The notes: generated from the letters alone by a model not told the origin. A stretch of DNA of 64,000 bases from Phormidium tenue FACHB-886 (GCF_014764505.1 NZ_JACXWX010000001.1:682001-746000), one strand, 5' to 3'; shown: positions 44,521 to 54,187, counted from the first letter of the stretch. A program made the numbers and translations.

Positions 44521-45885
44521 CTACTTGCCGATGCAAAATCGGCTAAAGATCTGATCCAACACTGATTCGGTTACGTCTTCCCCGGTAATTTCGCCCAGCG
44601 CCTGAATGGCGCTGCGCAAATCGATCGTCCAGAAATCTAACGGTAGCTGTAGATCGATCGTCTGCTGCACCTGCTGGAGGGCAAGCTTGGCGCGGGTAAG
44701 GGCAGCAGCCTGACGTTGATTGATCGCCAGATCAAGGTTAGCAGCTTGCAAACGCTCGGACTGCACTGCGTCCAAGATTGCCTGCTCTAGATCTACAATG
44801 CCCTGATTCTGAGCGGCAGCAGTTTTAACGACACGCTTAATCGGCTGCGGCAAGGCGGGTGGAGCATCCACTAGATCGATCTTGTTGATGACCAAAATCA
44901 CTTTGTTGAGATCGTCAAGCTGCTGATAGATTGCTTCATCTGCGGCTGTCCAGCCAGATTGAGCATCGATCGTCAACAGAATCAAATCAGCAGTCTGGGC
45001 AACCTGACGCGATCGCGCAACCCCAAGCTGCTCAACCTGATCGATCGCTTCCCGAATCCCTGCCGTATCCAGAACCTGAACTGGAATGCCGCCCACCACT
45101 AAGCGCGACTCCACCACGTCTCGCGTCGTTCCGGGCAAATCTGTAACGATGGCGCGATCGCTACGGCTCCAAGCATTCAGCAGGCTGGATTTGCCTACGT
45201 TCGGGCGGCCTACGATCGCCACCTTCAGCCCCGCTCGTAGCAGCTCACCCCGATCGGCAGTCGCCAAGATCTGCTGCACTTCCTGCAGAACTTGCGAAAG
45301 CTGTGCTTTGATCGCTTGCTCATCCAGCGGCGGCAAGTCATCCTCGAAATCAATGCGAGCTTCCACCTCTGCCAAAATCTCTAAGCAGGTCGATCGTAGC
45401 TGGCGGATTGGGTGAGCTAGCTTGCCTTGCAGCCCAGCAAGCGCAGTTTGGGCAGCTTGCGGCGACTGTGCGCCTACCAAATCTGCCACGCCTTCTGCTT
45501 GGGTTAAATCCAGCCGCCCGTTTAGAAACGCCCGCAGCGTAAATTCTCCCGGTTCTGCTAGCCGCGCTCCTTGCTCCAGGCAAAGCTGCAACACCTGCTG
45601 CACCGCCATCATGCCACCATGACAGTGAAACTCTGCCACATCTTCACGGGTATACGAGCGAGGAGCCAGCATCAGCAGCAATAGCGCCTCATCCACCACC
45701 TGCCCGGTCTGCGGCTGACAAATTTGCCCATACAGAATCCGGTGGCTCTCCCAAGCCTGCCGCCCCGCCGCTCGAAAGATTGTTTGGGCAATCGTCACTG
45801 CCCGACTGCCCGACACCCGCACAATCCCAACGCTGCCCTGCTGGGGCACAATGGCGGTGGCAATAGCGGCGATCGTATCAGTCAT
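44521..45885 (-). CDS. mnmE: tRNA uridine-5-carboxymethylaminomethyl GTPase MnmE
   Basis: With MnmG it modifies the wobble uridine of certain tRNAs. The N-terminal tetrahydrofolate-binding domain starts [20 protein letters not shown]; the helical domain contains the G domain: G1 [14 protein letters not shown]2/G3 [14 protein letters not shown] and [10 protein letters not shown]4 VINKIDL. The C-terminus ends FCIGK, the conserved C-x-G-K needed for activity. Length 454 is normal; ATG at 45885. Confidence 0.97.
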   Translation of the reverse strand: MTDTIAAIATAIVPQQGSVGIVRVSGSRAVTIAQTIFRAAGRQAWESHRILYGQICQPQTGQVVDEALLLLMLAPRSYTREDVAEFHCHGGMMAVQQVLQLCLEQGARLAEPGEFTLRAFLNGRLDLTQAEGVADLVGAQSPQAAQTALAGLQGKLAHPIRQLRSTCLEILAEVEARIDFEDDLPPLDEQAIKAQLSQVLQEVQQILATADRGELLRAGLKVAIVGRPNVGKSSLLNAWSRSDRAIVTDLPGTTRDVVESRLVVGGIPVQVLDTAGIREAIDQVEQLGVARSRQVAQTADLILLTIDAQSGWTAADEAIYQQLDDLNKVILVINKIDLVDAPPALPQPIKRVVKTAAAQNQGIVDLEQAILDAVQSERLQAANLDLAINQRQAAALTRAKLALQQVQQTIDLQLPLDFWTIDLRSAIQALGEITGEDVTESVLDQIFSRFCIGK

Positions 45886-46106
45886 CGATTGAGGTGCTGG
45901 CAGGACAATAACTTAGGACAATAACTATGGTAGTCGGGATGGGGAGATGAGGAGAGTTAATGGGCGATGGATAATGAGCCGCATTCGATTAAGCAAATGG
46001 TAGTGGGCAAACGGCCATAGACAATCCTTCATCTCGCATCTGTCAATCTACGCCACTTTAAAATCACTGTGATACAATTCCGGCAAACATTTGAGGAATT
46101 CGGTTC

Positions 46107-46385
46107 ATGAATAAAGGTGAACTGGTAGACAAAATTGCAGAGAAGGCAGATGTTACTAAAAAACAAGCAGATGCCCTCTTAACTGCTATCCTCGATTCCA
46201 TTATGGAAGCAGTCTCCAGCGATGAAAAAGTAACGTTGGTTGGCTTTGGTTCATTTGAGTCTCGGAAGCGGCAAGCCAAGGAAGGGCGCAATCCTCGGAC
46301 AGGGGAAACAATGACCATTCCTGAAACAACAGTGCCGGTCTTTTCGGCAGGCAAGCTCTTCAAAGATAAGGTTGCAGAGTCTTAG
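46107..46385 (+). CDS. hup: Histone-like DNA-binding protein HU
   Basis: A 92-residue nucleoid protein of the HU/IHF family. Starts MNKGELVDKIAEKADVTKKQ, with the beta-arm hallmark GFGSFESRKRQAKEGRNPRTG and the typical close of PVFSAGKLFKDKV. It dimerises and bends DNA. The ATG has GAGGA ten bases upstream. A stem-loop (46539-46577) follows. Confidence 0.96.
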   Translation: MNKGELVDKIAEKADVTKKQADALLTAILDSIMEAVSSDEKVTLVGFGSFESRKRQAKEGRNPRTGETMTIPETTVPVFSAGKLFKDKVAES

Positions 46386-46538
46386 AAACGAATCCGCAGG
46401 TGGCGATCGCCTGCGTAGATGGGTGGGGCAGAAGGGATGAGAAATCCTTCTGCCCTTTGCTTTCCTAAGCCTTCATGTTGATTCTGATCCCTGACCCGAT
46501 CTAGTGTCTAGCGCTACGGGTATAGGTTAGGACAAGTT

Positions 46539-46577
46539 TTCGTGTAAAAGCTTCGCTTAGCGGGGCTTTTACACGAA
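46539..46577 (+). terminator. Stem-loop downstream of hup
   Basis: TTCGTGTAAAAGC (46539-46551) pairs with GCTTTTACACGAA (46565-46577); the loop contains CTTAGCGG. A 13-bp perfect stem about 155 bases beyond the hup stop; the word GTGTAAAAGC also occurs near 23862. Confidence 0.65.
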
Positions 46578-46619
46578 AGGGATTTCAATCTAAAGGGCGC
46601 CATATCAATTCAATCTTCT

Positions 46620-46809
46620 CTTTTAGGCATGTCTCAATTATTCAAATTATGAACCTAGCTTTCTGCGAGATCTACCTGACGAGAGAGGCTAGTGGGTCAC
46701 AAAACTTGTCATCCTTAGAGCAATACCGAGAGGCACTCTCAAAAGGTGACTTTTAGGTTTAATAGGGGGCTTGGGCGTTGGCATCAGCACTGCTTACGCC
46801 CAATTTTTT
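46620..46809 (+). ncRNA. Candidate non-coding RNA with intrinsic terminator
   Basis: On the plus strand a hairpin TTGGGCGT/ACGCCCAA (46771-46778 with 46796-46803) is directly followed by TTTTTT, a canonical intrinsic terminator not belonging to any annotated gene (hup ends 400 bases upstream with its own hairpin). Upstream, CTAGC/GCTAG arms at about 46655 and 46687 enclose a self-complementary stretch. No good open frame or ribosome-binding site. The 5' end is a guess, and it does not match an RNA family I can name. Confidence 0.35.
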
Positions 46810-47130
46810 GTTTAAATTTCTAATGTGCAGCGCTATTACAGAATGGCGCTTATGCTATAACCCAGTTTTTGTCATCCGAGAGATCCGGAAAGTTTGCAGG
46901 TTCACTGCAAGATTAGTTAAAAATAAACAGCTAAGATTATCCGTTTAAACAAATTTCCGCTAAAGTCGGTTCATTTGTTCATTTTGCTCAAGCACATACT
47001 TTCAGAGCCTGCTTAAGTTTGTACCCGCGTGGCGGCTATATTTTGTAGGTGTGTAAAGCATACGCTTGCGTAAAATGTGCATTGGTGTAAAGTCTGGTCA
47101 TCTTCCGCTTTTGCTTTAGAGGTATCGCCT

Positions 47131-48597
47131 GTGCTGGAATCAAGCCACTCTTCAAGAGGATCACAGCGTCGCCGATCGCGTCGTCGTCCTGCCCCATCCT
47201 CGCCTCCACCTTCCCGAATGCGGCGAAATGAACCAGCGCCTAGTCCAGCTACCCCTACCCATGTGGAAGGGGGACGGTTGGGGCAAGAGCGATTGGCGCA
47301 GGAGCGATTGGCACATAGAGAAGATCGTAAAGAACGAGAAGATCGCAAAGAGCAGCGGCGCGAAGGATTGCGGCGAGAGCGCCTAGAGAAGAGTCGGCAT
47401 CGTGTTCCGCCTGCTCCTTCCCGCTCGGTTGCTCCAACGGGACATATGCCCCTGTCTGCGGAGGAGCAAACAGCTACGCGCTCCCGCAAACCACGAGAGA
47501 AGCGCGTTCGGCGCTCTTCGCCTCTGGTGCATTTGGTGCGGCTGCTGATATTGGGCGTTGGGGTAGGGGCGATCGCAGGTACGTTTTTGTCGGTTTGGAA
47601 TCCGACGTTAAATCGTCCTGCTTCGGTGGCGCAGGTGCAGGCAGCAAATGCGGCAGGAGTAAACCAAGCTGAAGCTACCGGACAGCCCACCGCTGCCCTC
47701 ACTAAAGGGCAAGAGCTAACTGCTCTCACGGCTAAAGTAGTACCGCTAACTCAAGGACTGCAGGATTTAACGCCAGGGGTGTTTCTGATTGACCTGGATT
47801 CAGGTGATTATTTCACGCTAAATGGAACGTCTAGCTTCTCGGCTGCCAGCATGATCAAAGTGCCGATCTTGGTGGCGCTGCTGCAAGAAGTGGATGCTGG
47901 CCGGGTGCGGCTAGACGAAAAAATAGTGCTGCAGCAGGCGGATTTGGCGGAAGGCTCCGGCGAGATGCAATATGCGCCAGTAGGGTCAGAGTATACGATG
48001 CTGGAGACGATCACCAATATGATCGTCATTAGCGATAACACAGCGACGAATATGGTTATCCGGCGGCTGGGCGGCATTGAGCCAGTGAATCAACGTTTCC
48101 GCCAGTGGGGAATGCAGCAAACTGCCCTGCGAAAGCTGCTGCCTGATCTGGAAGGCACAAACACCACATCGCCCAAAGAGCTTTCAACGCTGTTGGCCAT
48201 GGTGAGCCAAGGCGACCTGCTATCGATGAAATCCCGCGATCGCGCCCTCGACATCATGCGGCACACGGTTACCGATACGCTGCTGCCTGCCTCGCTAGGT
48301 ACGGGAGCCACAATCTCGCACAAAACGGGTGACATTGGCTCGCTGGTCGGTGACACGGGCATTATTGATATGCCCAATGGCAAGCGTTATGCAATTACTG
48401 CAATGGTAAAGCGCCCGTTTAATGACGATCGCGCCCAAGATCTGATTCGGCAAGTTGCGGCAACTGCCTATGAGTATCTCAACCAGGTTGCGGGAGGGCA
48501 ATCGAGCTTAGAGCAAGTGGTTCCCACGGCTGCACCGCCTGCAGATGTCCCTGTTGAGTCACCCCCGACAGACAGCGCTACGCCTGGTGCGCTTTGA
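47131..48597 (+). CDS. Membrane-anchored serine hydrolase, class A beta-lactamase-like
   Basis: About 488 residues from the GTG at 47131, which has AGAGGT 7 bases upstream; an ATG at 47077 is possible. The N-terminal about 130 residues are very Arg/Glu/Pro-rich and probably cytoplasmic (highly charged stretch about 60-90). One membrane helix follows (VRLLILGVGVGAIAGTFLSV), then an extracytoplasmic penicillin-recognising enzyme domain with all class A motifs: S240-MIK, SDN301-303, E341 (the omega-loop glutamate, in PDLEGTN) and KTG398-400. It could be a beta-lactamase or a peptidoglycan-related hydrolase. Anchoring by an arginine-rich head is unusual for a beta-lactamase. Confidence 0.87.
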   Translation: MLESSHSSRGSQRRRSRRRPAPSSPPPSRMRRNEPAPSPATPTHVEGGRLGQERLAQERLAHREDRKEREDRKEQRREGLRRERLEKSRHRVPPAPSRSVAPTGHMPLSAEEQTATRSRKPREKRVRRSSPLVHLVRLLILGVGVGAIAGTFLSVWNPTLNRPASVAQVQAANAAGVNQAEATGQPTAALTKGQELTALTAKVVPLTQGLQDLTPGVFLIDLDSGDYFTLNGTSSFSAASMIKVPILVALLQEVDAGRVRLDEKIVLQQADLAEGSGEMQYAPVGSEYTMLETITNMIVISDNTATNMVIRRLGGIEPVNQRFRQWGMQQTALRKLLPDLEGTNTTSPKELSTLLAMVSQGDLLSMKSRDRALDIMRHTVTDTLLPASLGTGATISHKTGDIGSLVGDTGIIDMPNGKRYAITAMVKRPFNDDRAQDLIRQVAATAYEYLNQVAGGQSSLEQVVPTAAPPADVPVESPPTDSATPGAL

Positions 48598-48627
48598 TTC
48601 AGTGCATCTATAAACATATAAAAAACA

Positions 48628-48658
48628 TGTAGAAGCCCCACTGTGCGGGGCTTCTACA
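48628..48658. terminator. Terminator after the serine hydrolase gene
   Basis: TGTAGAAGCCCC (48628-48639) pairs exactly with GGGGCTTCTACA (48647-48658), 30 bases past the hydrolase stop; it may also serve the convergent urt operon, whose last gene ends at 48763. Confidence 0.8.
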
Positions 48659-48710
48659 CCAAGGATTTTTCTAATGCATGCGAGCTATGAAACTCGTGTG
48701 TAAACACCAG

Positions 48711-48775
48711 CTAAACTGCCCAACTAAACTGCCCAACTAAACTGCCCAGCTCAACCGCTCAGCTAAACCGCCAAG
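48711..48775. repeat. Tandem repeat of 13 bases overlapping the urtE stop
   Basis: Five consecutive 13-base units: CTAAACTGCCCAA at 48711 and 48724, CTAAACTGCCCAG at 48737, CTCAACCGCTCAG at 48750, and CTAAACCGCCAAG at 48763, the last being the final codons and stop of urtE on the minus strand. Copies farther from urtE are nearly identical to each other, the ones next to it more diverged. Confidence 0.85.
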
Positions 48776-49518
48776 AACCGCTGAATGACTTCATTGCTCA
48801 GCTCACTGGTGGCACCAGAAGCCACAATACCGCCCTTTTGCATTGCATAGTAGCGATCGGCTTGCCGGACAAAATGGAGGTGTTGCTCAACCAGCAGCAC
48901 CGAAATGCCCGTTGTAGCAACAATCCGCTTTACGGCGGCTTCGATGTCCAGAATGATTGAGGGCTGAATGCCTTCCGTGGGTTCGTCTAAGACTAGCAGC
49001 TGCGGTTGGCCCACAATCGCCCGGGCGATCGCTAACTGCTGCTGCTGCCCGCCGCTAAGGTCGCCGCCCATCCGCGACAGCATCGTTTTGAGAACAGGGA
49101 ACAGCTCAAATACCTCTTCGGGAATTTCGTTGGGATTGCGCGGCTTGGTGGTGCGGGCTTCGTAGCCCAGCAGCAGATTTTCCCTAACCGTGAGGCGGGG
49201 AATGACTTCGCGCCCTTGCGGCACATAGCCGATGCCTAATTTGGCACGCCGATCGGAGGTTTTGCCTAGAATCGGCTGTCCATTAAAGACAATGTTGCCG
49301 CTGCGGGGCTTTAACAAGCCGATCAGCGTTTTCAGTAGAGTAGTTTTGCCAACGCCGTTGCGCCCGATCAAGCACACCATCTGACCGCGCGGCACAGTGA
49401 GATCTACGTTCCGCAAAATATGGCTTTCGCCGTAATACACGTTTAGCCCAGAGATTTGCAGCATCGGCGCTGAAGCGATACCGGGTTCTGGAGCAACCGC
49501 TGAATTCGTCTGAATCAT
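48763..49518 (-). CDS. urtE: Urea ABC transporter, ATP-binding subunit UrtE
   Basis: Second ATPase of the high-affinity urea importer (branched-chain amino-acid transporter type, LivF-like). Walker A is GRNGVGKTTLLKTL, then YVPQGREVIPRLTVRENLLLG, signature LSGGQQQQLAIARAI, Walker B LLVLDEPTEGIQPS and the H-loop VEQHLHF. 251 residues including an N-terminal polar extension of about 20. Last gene of the urtABCDE operon, 29 bases after urtD. Confidence 0.96.
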   Translation of the reverse strand: MIQTNSAVAPEPGIASAPMLQISGLNVYYGESHILRNVDLTVPRGQMVCLIGRNGVGKTTLLKTLIGLLKPRSGNIVFNGQPILGKTSDRRAKLGIGYVPQGREVIPRLTVRENLLLGYEARTTKPRNPNEIPEEVFELFPVLKTMLSRMGGDLSGGQQQQLAIARAIVGQPQLLVLDEPTEGIQPSIILDIEAAVKRIVATTGISVLLVEQHLHFVRQADRYYAMQKGGIVASGATSELSNEVIQRFLAV

Positions 49519-49547
49519 GAGGAATGAGGAGGGGTGACAGATTGGAA

Positions 49548-50354
49548 TTAGGTAGCGATCGCATCTTCCGTAGACACTGGACGTGCCATTGGGGTCGTTT
49601 CGTAGTCTGTTTCCGGTTTGCCGAGGTAAACCTCGATCACCCGTGGGTCGGTTTGCACTTCGTCAAACTGTCCTTCACAGAGCACAGAGCCTTGGTGTAG
49701 CACTGTGACTCTGCCTTGAGCGATCTGCCGAACAAACTCCATGTCGTGTTCGATCACGATAATCGAGTGGCTTTGCGCCAGCGACAGCAGCAGTTCACCA
49801 GTGCGTTCGGTTTCTTCGTCGGTGAGTCCGGCAACGGGTTCATCTACCAGCAGCAGATCGGGAGACTGCGCCACCAGCATGCCGATTTCTAGCCACTGCT
49901 TTTCGCCGTGTGAGAGCAGATTGGCTTTTAGGTCGGCTTTGTGCGATAAGCCGATCGTTTCTAGCAGTCCCGCAACCGTGCGGCGTTCTGCCGAAGGCGA
50001 TTGCCCAAACAGCATCGGGAAGACATTCTTTTTGCGGTTGCAGGTCAGCTCCAGGTTTTCACGGGGAGTCAGGTTGAGGTAGACGCGCGGCGTTTGGAAC
50101 TTACGACCCACGCCCATTTGGGCGATCTGGTGTTCAGAGTAGGGACGCAGGTTTTTGCCCTTAAAGCGGACTTGGCCGGCAGTAGGCTTGGTTTTGCCGG
50201 TGATGATGTCGAGAAATGTGGTTTTGCCCGCGCCGTTCGGTCCAATGATGACGCGCAGCTCACCTGTATTCAAACTGAAGTTGAGATTGTTCAACGCCTT
50301 GAAGCCGTCAAAACTGACGGTCAGGTCTTCAATCTCCAAGATTTTTCCGCTCAT
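49548..50354 (-). CDS. urtD: Urea ABC transporter, ATP-binding subunit UrtD
   Basis: LivG-like ATPase of the urea importer, 268 residues. Walker A is GPNGAGKTTFLDIITG, then KFQTPRVYLNLTPRENLEL, signature LLSHGEKQWLEIGM (the UrtD-type variant of the LSGGQ motif), Walker B LLLVDEPVAGLTDEE and H-loop IEHDMEFVRQIA. The ATG at 50354 lies inside urtC (overlap 26 bases), suggesting translational coupling. Confidence 0.96.
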   Translation of the reverse strand: MSGKILEIEDLTVSFDGFKALNNLNFSLNTGELRVIIGPNGAGKTTFLDIITGKTKPTAGQVRFKGKNLRPYSEHQIAQMGVGRKFQTPRVYLNLTPRENLELTCNRKKNVFPMLFGQSPSAERRTVAGLLETIGLSHKADLKANLLSHGEKQWLEIGMLVAQSPDLLLVDEPVAGLTDEETERTGELLLSLAQSHSIIVIEHDMEFVRQIAQGRVTVLHQGSVLCEGQFDEVQTDPRVIEVYLGKPETDYETTPMARPVSTEDAIAT

Positions 50355-51498
50355 GTTCTACCTCTGGGTCTTCATCTAGGCTGGGATAGGTGGCGGCACG
50401 TCTGCGTCTGCCGGTGAAAGACTGGAAGAAGTTTGCGCCTCGATCGCGCACCCAGCCCACAATGCCATCGGGCAGCAGCAGCACCACCAGCAGAAACAAA
50501 CCGCCCTGGAAAAATAGCCAAAAATCGGGAAACTTCTCGCTCAGCGAACTCTTGGCGTAGTTGACAATCAACGCCCCCAAAACTGCGCCCACCAGCGAAG
50601 CCCGCCCGCCTACTGCTACCCAAATCACCATTTCGATCGAAAAGGCAATGTTCATGGAGTTGGGCGAAATGATACCCGTTTGCAGCGTAAACAGCGCTCC
50701 GGCTAGTCCTGCCAGTGCCGCCGACACTGCAAACACCAGCACCTTGTAGCCGGTGGGGTTGTAGCCCGAAAAGCGAACGCGGCTTTCGTCATCGCGGATC
50801 GCCACCAGCAGCCGCCCAAACCGACCGCTCGTCAGCCAGCGGCAGAGGGCATAGGCAAGAATTAAAAAGGCGATCGTGACCACGTAAAATACAAACTGCG
50901 TCCCTGGCTTATTTACCTCCAGCCCAAATAGCGTCTTAAAGTCGGTTAAGCCGTTGGTGCCGTTGAACAGCTTTTGCTGCCCGTTGAAGAAGTTGAAAAA
51001 GATAATGGTTGTTGCCTGCGTCAGGATGGAAAAATATACGCCGCGAATCCGATTTCGGAAGATTAAGTAACCTAAAATGGCAGCGACAATTGCAGGCAGC
51101 ACCACCACCATCAGCGCCGAAAACACGAACGAGTAAAACGGCTGCCAAAACCAAGGCAGTTCGGTGACGCCGTAGAGCCCCATAAACTCTGGGAGCTGAC
51201 TGCTGGCATTCGACGGGATTTGCAGTTTTAGGTGCATGGCAAGCGCATAGCCGCCCAGCGTGAAAAAGACGCCATGTCCCAAGCTCAGCATCCCAGTGAA
51301 GCCCCAGATCAAATCAATGCCGAGCGCCACGATTGCCAATGCCAAAAACCGTCCCAGCAAATTCAGGCGAAAATCTGTCAGTACGATCGGCATGACGATC
51401 AGCAAAACGAGGGCGATCGCTAGAACGATGCCTGCTTCCAGCAGGAGCGATCGTTTTTTGGAGTCAAGCGTACTGCGGTCGAGAGTTTGTACGGTCAT
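50329..51498 (-). CDS. urtC: Urea ABC transporter, permease UrtC
   Basis: LivM-like permease, 389 residues with about nine helices: VLAIALVLLIVMPIVLT, LIWGFTGMLSLGHGVFFTLG, and the EAA-type loop region RLLVAIRDDESRVRFSGYNPTGYKVLVF. The long cytoplasmic C-terminal tail (RGANFFQSFTGRRRR...) is usual in UrtC. Third gene of the operon; overlaps urtD at its 3' end. Confidence 0.95.
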   Translation of the reverse strand: MTVQTLDRSTLDSKKRSLLLEAGIVLAIALVLLIVMPIVLTDFRLNLLGRFLALAIVALGIDLIWGFTGMLSLGHGVFFTLGGYALAMHLKLQIPSNASSQLPEFMGLYGVTELPWFWQPFYSFVFSALMVVVLPAIVAAILGYLIFRNRIRGVYFSILTQATTIIFFNFFNGQQKLFNGTNGLTDFKTLFGLEVNKPGTQFVFYVVTIAFLILAYALCRWLTSGRFGRLLVAIRDDESRVRFSGYNPTGYKVLVFAVSAALAGLAGALFTLQTGIISPNSMNIAFSIEMVIWVAVGGRASLVGAVLGALIVNYAKSSLSEKFPDFWLFFQGGLFLLVVLLLPDGIVGWVRDRGANFFQSFTGRRRRAATYPSLDEDPEVEHERKNLGD

Positions 51499-51521
51499 GA
51501 AAATTCTCTGTAGATGTGGCG

Positions 51522-52679
51522 CTAAGCGTCAACGGTGCGTCCTTTCTGAGGAAATAAGCCAGCCGGTTTGTATTGCAGGAAGAGAACGATTAACAAGAAC
51601 ACCATGACTTTTGCCATGCTGGTAGTGGCAAAGAAGGTGAAGAACTCTGCAACAGGCTGGATCTGAGCAAACAGCAGCGCCAAGATGCCTGCCCCAATGA
51701 GGTAGTCGAGCAGCCCGATTACCAGTGCGCCAACGATCGTGCCAACCAGCTTGCCAACCCCGCCGACCACCACCACCATGAAGGTGTTGACGATGTAGTT
51801 TTGTCCGGTGTTAGGACCCACCGAGCCGAGCAGACTCACGGCGCAGCCCGCAATCCCTGCTAGCCCAGAGCCCAGCGCAAAGGTGAGCGCATCTACTTTG
51901 CTGGTGGGAATGCCTAAGCAGGCGCTCATGTTTCGGTTTTGGGTCACGGCGCGGATGCGCAAGCCCCAAGGTGTTTTGTTGAGAAAGAAATAGATACCTG
52001 CCACACAGGCGATCGTCAGCAGCATGATAAACATGCGCGTATAGGGAAGCTGATAGTTGCCGATCGGCAAGCCGCCCTGCAGCCACTTGGGCGCGGTTAC
52101 ATCCACGTTTTGCGCCCCAAACCAAGGCTGAGTCACGGCAAGCTGATAGGTTTGGCTGAGAAATGCACCAACCGCTATAGAAACAGCCGCCGACAAAACT
52201 AAGAGAACACCGATCGCCCACTGGCGAATCCGGGCAAAATCTGCCCGCTTGCTAACCAGCCACATGCCGCCAAAATACAGCAGGCAAAACAGCGCCAATC
52301 CTGCGACCAGTACCCAGCTCACACTGCGGACAAACTGCTGCAGCATCAGGCTAACGCCCCAAGTTGCCAGCAGCGTTTCCAACGGTCGTCCATATAAGAA
52401 GCGAATCACACCCCGCTCCAGCGCCAGCCCCACTAAGGCAGTCACAATAAAGGCAGCAATTAAGGCAAAGAAGATATAGGTCTGCGAGAAAGCACCCAAC
52501 GGCTTAAACAGGTTCTGCACCACAAAGGTGGTATAGGCACCTAGCATCATTAGTTCGCCGTGCGCCATGTTAATCACGCCCATCAAACCGAAGACGATCG
52601 CCAGCCCCAACGCTGCCAGCAGCAGAATAGAGCCAATACTAAGACCGTTAAAAATACCGTCAAGAATACTAGGTAACAA
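51522..52679 (-). CDS. urtB: Urea ABC transporter, permease UrtB
   Basis: LivH-like permease, 385 residues. N-terminal LDGIFNGLSIGSILLLAALG and GVINMAHGELMMLGAY are hallmark; RGVIRFLYGRPLETLLATWG and RAVTQNRNMSACLGIPTSKVDALTFALGSGLAG match the family. Second gene of the operon; a hairpin lies between it and urtA, and the start codon at 52679 is followed 24 bases after its stop by urtC. Confidence 0.95.
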   Translation of the reverse strand: MLPSILDGIFNGLSIGSILLLAALGLAIVFGLMGVINMAHGELMMLGAYTTFVVQNLFKPLGAFSQTYIFFALIAAFIVTALVGLALERGVIRFLYGRPLETLLATWGVSLMLQQFVRSVSWVLVAGLALFCLLYFGGMWLVSKRADFARIRQWAIGVLLVLSAAVSIAVGAFLSQTYQLAVTQPWFGAQNVDVTAPKWLQGGLPIGNYQLPYTRMFIMLLTIACVAGIYFFLNKTPWGLRIRAVTQNRNMSACLGIPTSKVDALTFALGSGLAGIAGCAVSLLGSVGPNTGQNYIVNTFMVVVVGGVGKLVGTIVGALVIGLLDYLIGAGILALLFAQIQPVAEFFTFFATTSMAKVMVFLLIVLFLQYKPAGLFPQKGRTVDA

Positions 52680-52744
52680 CCGCGTTCTCCTAAAAAATTC
52701 TGAATAAATTCAGCAGCTCGTCTTTGACCCGTGCTGATGAGTGA

Positions 52745-52769
52745 AAGAGGTGCGCTTAGCGCACCTCTT
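52745..52769 (-). terminator. Stem-loop between urtA and urtB
   Basis: AAGAGGTGCGC (52745-52755) pairs perfectly with GCGCACCTCTT (52759-52769) around TTA. It begins 11 bases past the urtA stop. Likely to cause partial termination or 3' protection so that the binding protein exceeds the permease. Confidence 0.7.
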
Positions 52770-52779
52770 CTAATTGGCA

Positions 52780-54126
52780 TTAGCCTTTGAACTTCCCAGG
52801 TGTATCTGGCGATTGCACATCTGTCTTTGTCCAGTCGCAGGTGTAGCCCTTCGTTTCTGCAACAAACTGGTTCCAGGGAACCGGATCAACCGGACTGTCG
52901 GTTTCATAGACGATCTCAAACAAGCCGTCATCGCGCACTTCGCCGATCCGGACGGTCTTGGAGATGTGGTGGTTGCTATTCATCTTCACCGGACCTTCTG
53001 GAGCCGCAAACTCTTGCTCATAGGCTGCTTCGCGGACTTTCTCTAGGTCGGTCGGCGTTCCGGCAGAGCCTGCCTTCTCTACAGCCTGCTTCCAGATATT
53101 GACCGAAATGTATGCAGCTTCCATCGGGTCGTTGGTAACACGCTCTGCGCCGTACTTGGCTTTAAACGCATCAACGTACTTCTTGTTTTCCGGAGATTCT
53201 ACGGTTTGGAAGTAGTTCCAGGCGGCGTATTGTCCCTTGAGAAAATCAACGCCGATCGCCTTCACTTCTTCTTCGGCAATACTGACCGACATCACCGGAT
53301 ATTTATCTGCCGCCAAGCCTGCGCCCTGCATCTGCTTGAAGAAAGCTACGTTGCTGTCGCCGTTGAGCGTGTTGTAGATAACACCGCCGTTGGGTAGCGC
53401 CGAGCGAATCTTGGCGATGATTGGTGCAACTTCGGTGTTGCCGAGCGGCAGGTAATCCTCACCGACTGTCCTACCGCCTTTGGCTTGTAGCTGTGACTTA
53501 ATGATGGTGTTGGCGGTGCGGGGGAAGACATAGTCCGACCCGACCAGGTAAAAATCTTTGCCTTTGTTTTCTAGCAGCCAATCCACTGACGGTTCGATCT
53601 GCTGGTTGGGCGCTGCTCCTGTATAAAAGATATTCTTTGAACATTCCTGCCCTTCATACTGCACGGGGTAATACAGCATATGGTTCTTCTCTTCAAACAC
53701 TGGCAGCACCGCCTTGCGGCTAGCAGAAGTCCAGCAGCCAAAGACCACCACAACCTGATCTTCATCGATTAGCTTCCTGGCTTTCTCGGCGAAGGTGGGC
53801 CAATCTGAGTTGCCGTCTTCCACGATCGCCTGGATTTGTTTACCGCCAACGCCACCAGCCTTATTGATTTCTTCAATTGCTAGCTGGGTTGAGTCCACGA
53901 CGCTCTTTTCGGAGATTGCCATCGTGCCGCTCAGGGAGTGAAGAATTCCCACTTTGATTACATCTCCCGCTGGAGAAGCAGCGGCGTCGCTGGCTACGGG
54001 AGATGCCGAAGCAGCAGGAGATTCACCCGTTGAAGGAGAGCTGGCACAGGCTTTTAATAAAATGCTAGTTCCCAGTGTTGCAGAACTATAAAGCAGAAAC
54101 TTACGTCGATTAAACTGACTACTCAT
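52780..54126 (-). CDS. urtA: Urea ABC transporter, substrate-binding protein UrtA
   Basis: A 448-residue periplasmic urea-binding protein. The N-terminus has a twin-arginine-like signal ([14 protein letters not shown]) and a lipobox (LLKAC), so it is probably a Tat-exported lipoprotein, then a Ser/Pro/Ala linker. The Peripla_BP_5 core follows: [94 protein letters not shown]. UrtA is first in the operon and has its own NtcA-type promoter (54180-54229). Confidence 0.96.
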   Translation of the reverse strand: MSSQFNRRKFLLYSSATLGTSILLKACASSPSTGESPAASASPVASDAAASPAGDVIKVGILHSLSGTMAISEKSVVDSTQLAIEEINKAGGVGGKQIQAIVEDGNSDWPTFAEKARKLIDEDQVVVVFGCWTSASRKAVLPVFEEKNHMLYYPVQYEGQECSKNIFYTGAAPNQQIEPSVDWLLENKGKDFYLVGSDYVFPRTANTIIKSQLQAKGGRTVGEDYLPLGNTEVAPIIAKIRSALPNGGVIYNTLNGDSNVAFFKQMQGAGLAADKYPVMSVSIAEEEVKAIGVDFLKGQYAAWNYFQTVESPENKKYVDAFKAKYGAERVTNDPMEAAYISVNIWKQAVEKAGSAGTPTDLEKVREAAYEQEFAAPEGPVKMNSNHHISKTVRIGEVRDDGLFEIVYETDSPVDPVPWNQFVAETKGYTCDWTKTDVQSPDTPGKFKG

Positions 54127-54187
54127 TAAAATTCACCACTCCTGTACGGATGTGTTAGGGGGAAACTCGTCATAACACGCTTTCGAG

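Larger units (their letters stand above)
46386..47130. other. Long intergenic region after hup
   Basis: About 745 bases. It contains two hairpins (46539-46577 and 46771-46809, the latter with a T-run), which suggests a transcript between them (see the candidate ncRNA). The part from about 46810 to 47130 holds the promoter region of the serine hydrolase gene. Confidence 0.6.

Noticed and set aside
47013-47729. 238-codon minus-strand frame over the start of the serine hydrolase gene
   Set aside because: Its Arg/Ser-rich composition mirrors the arginine-rich coding strand; the plus strand has domain motifs.
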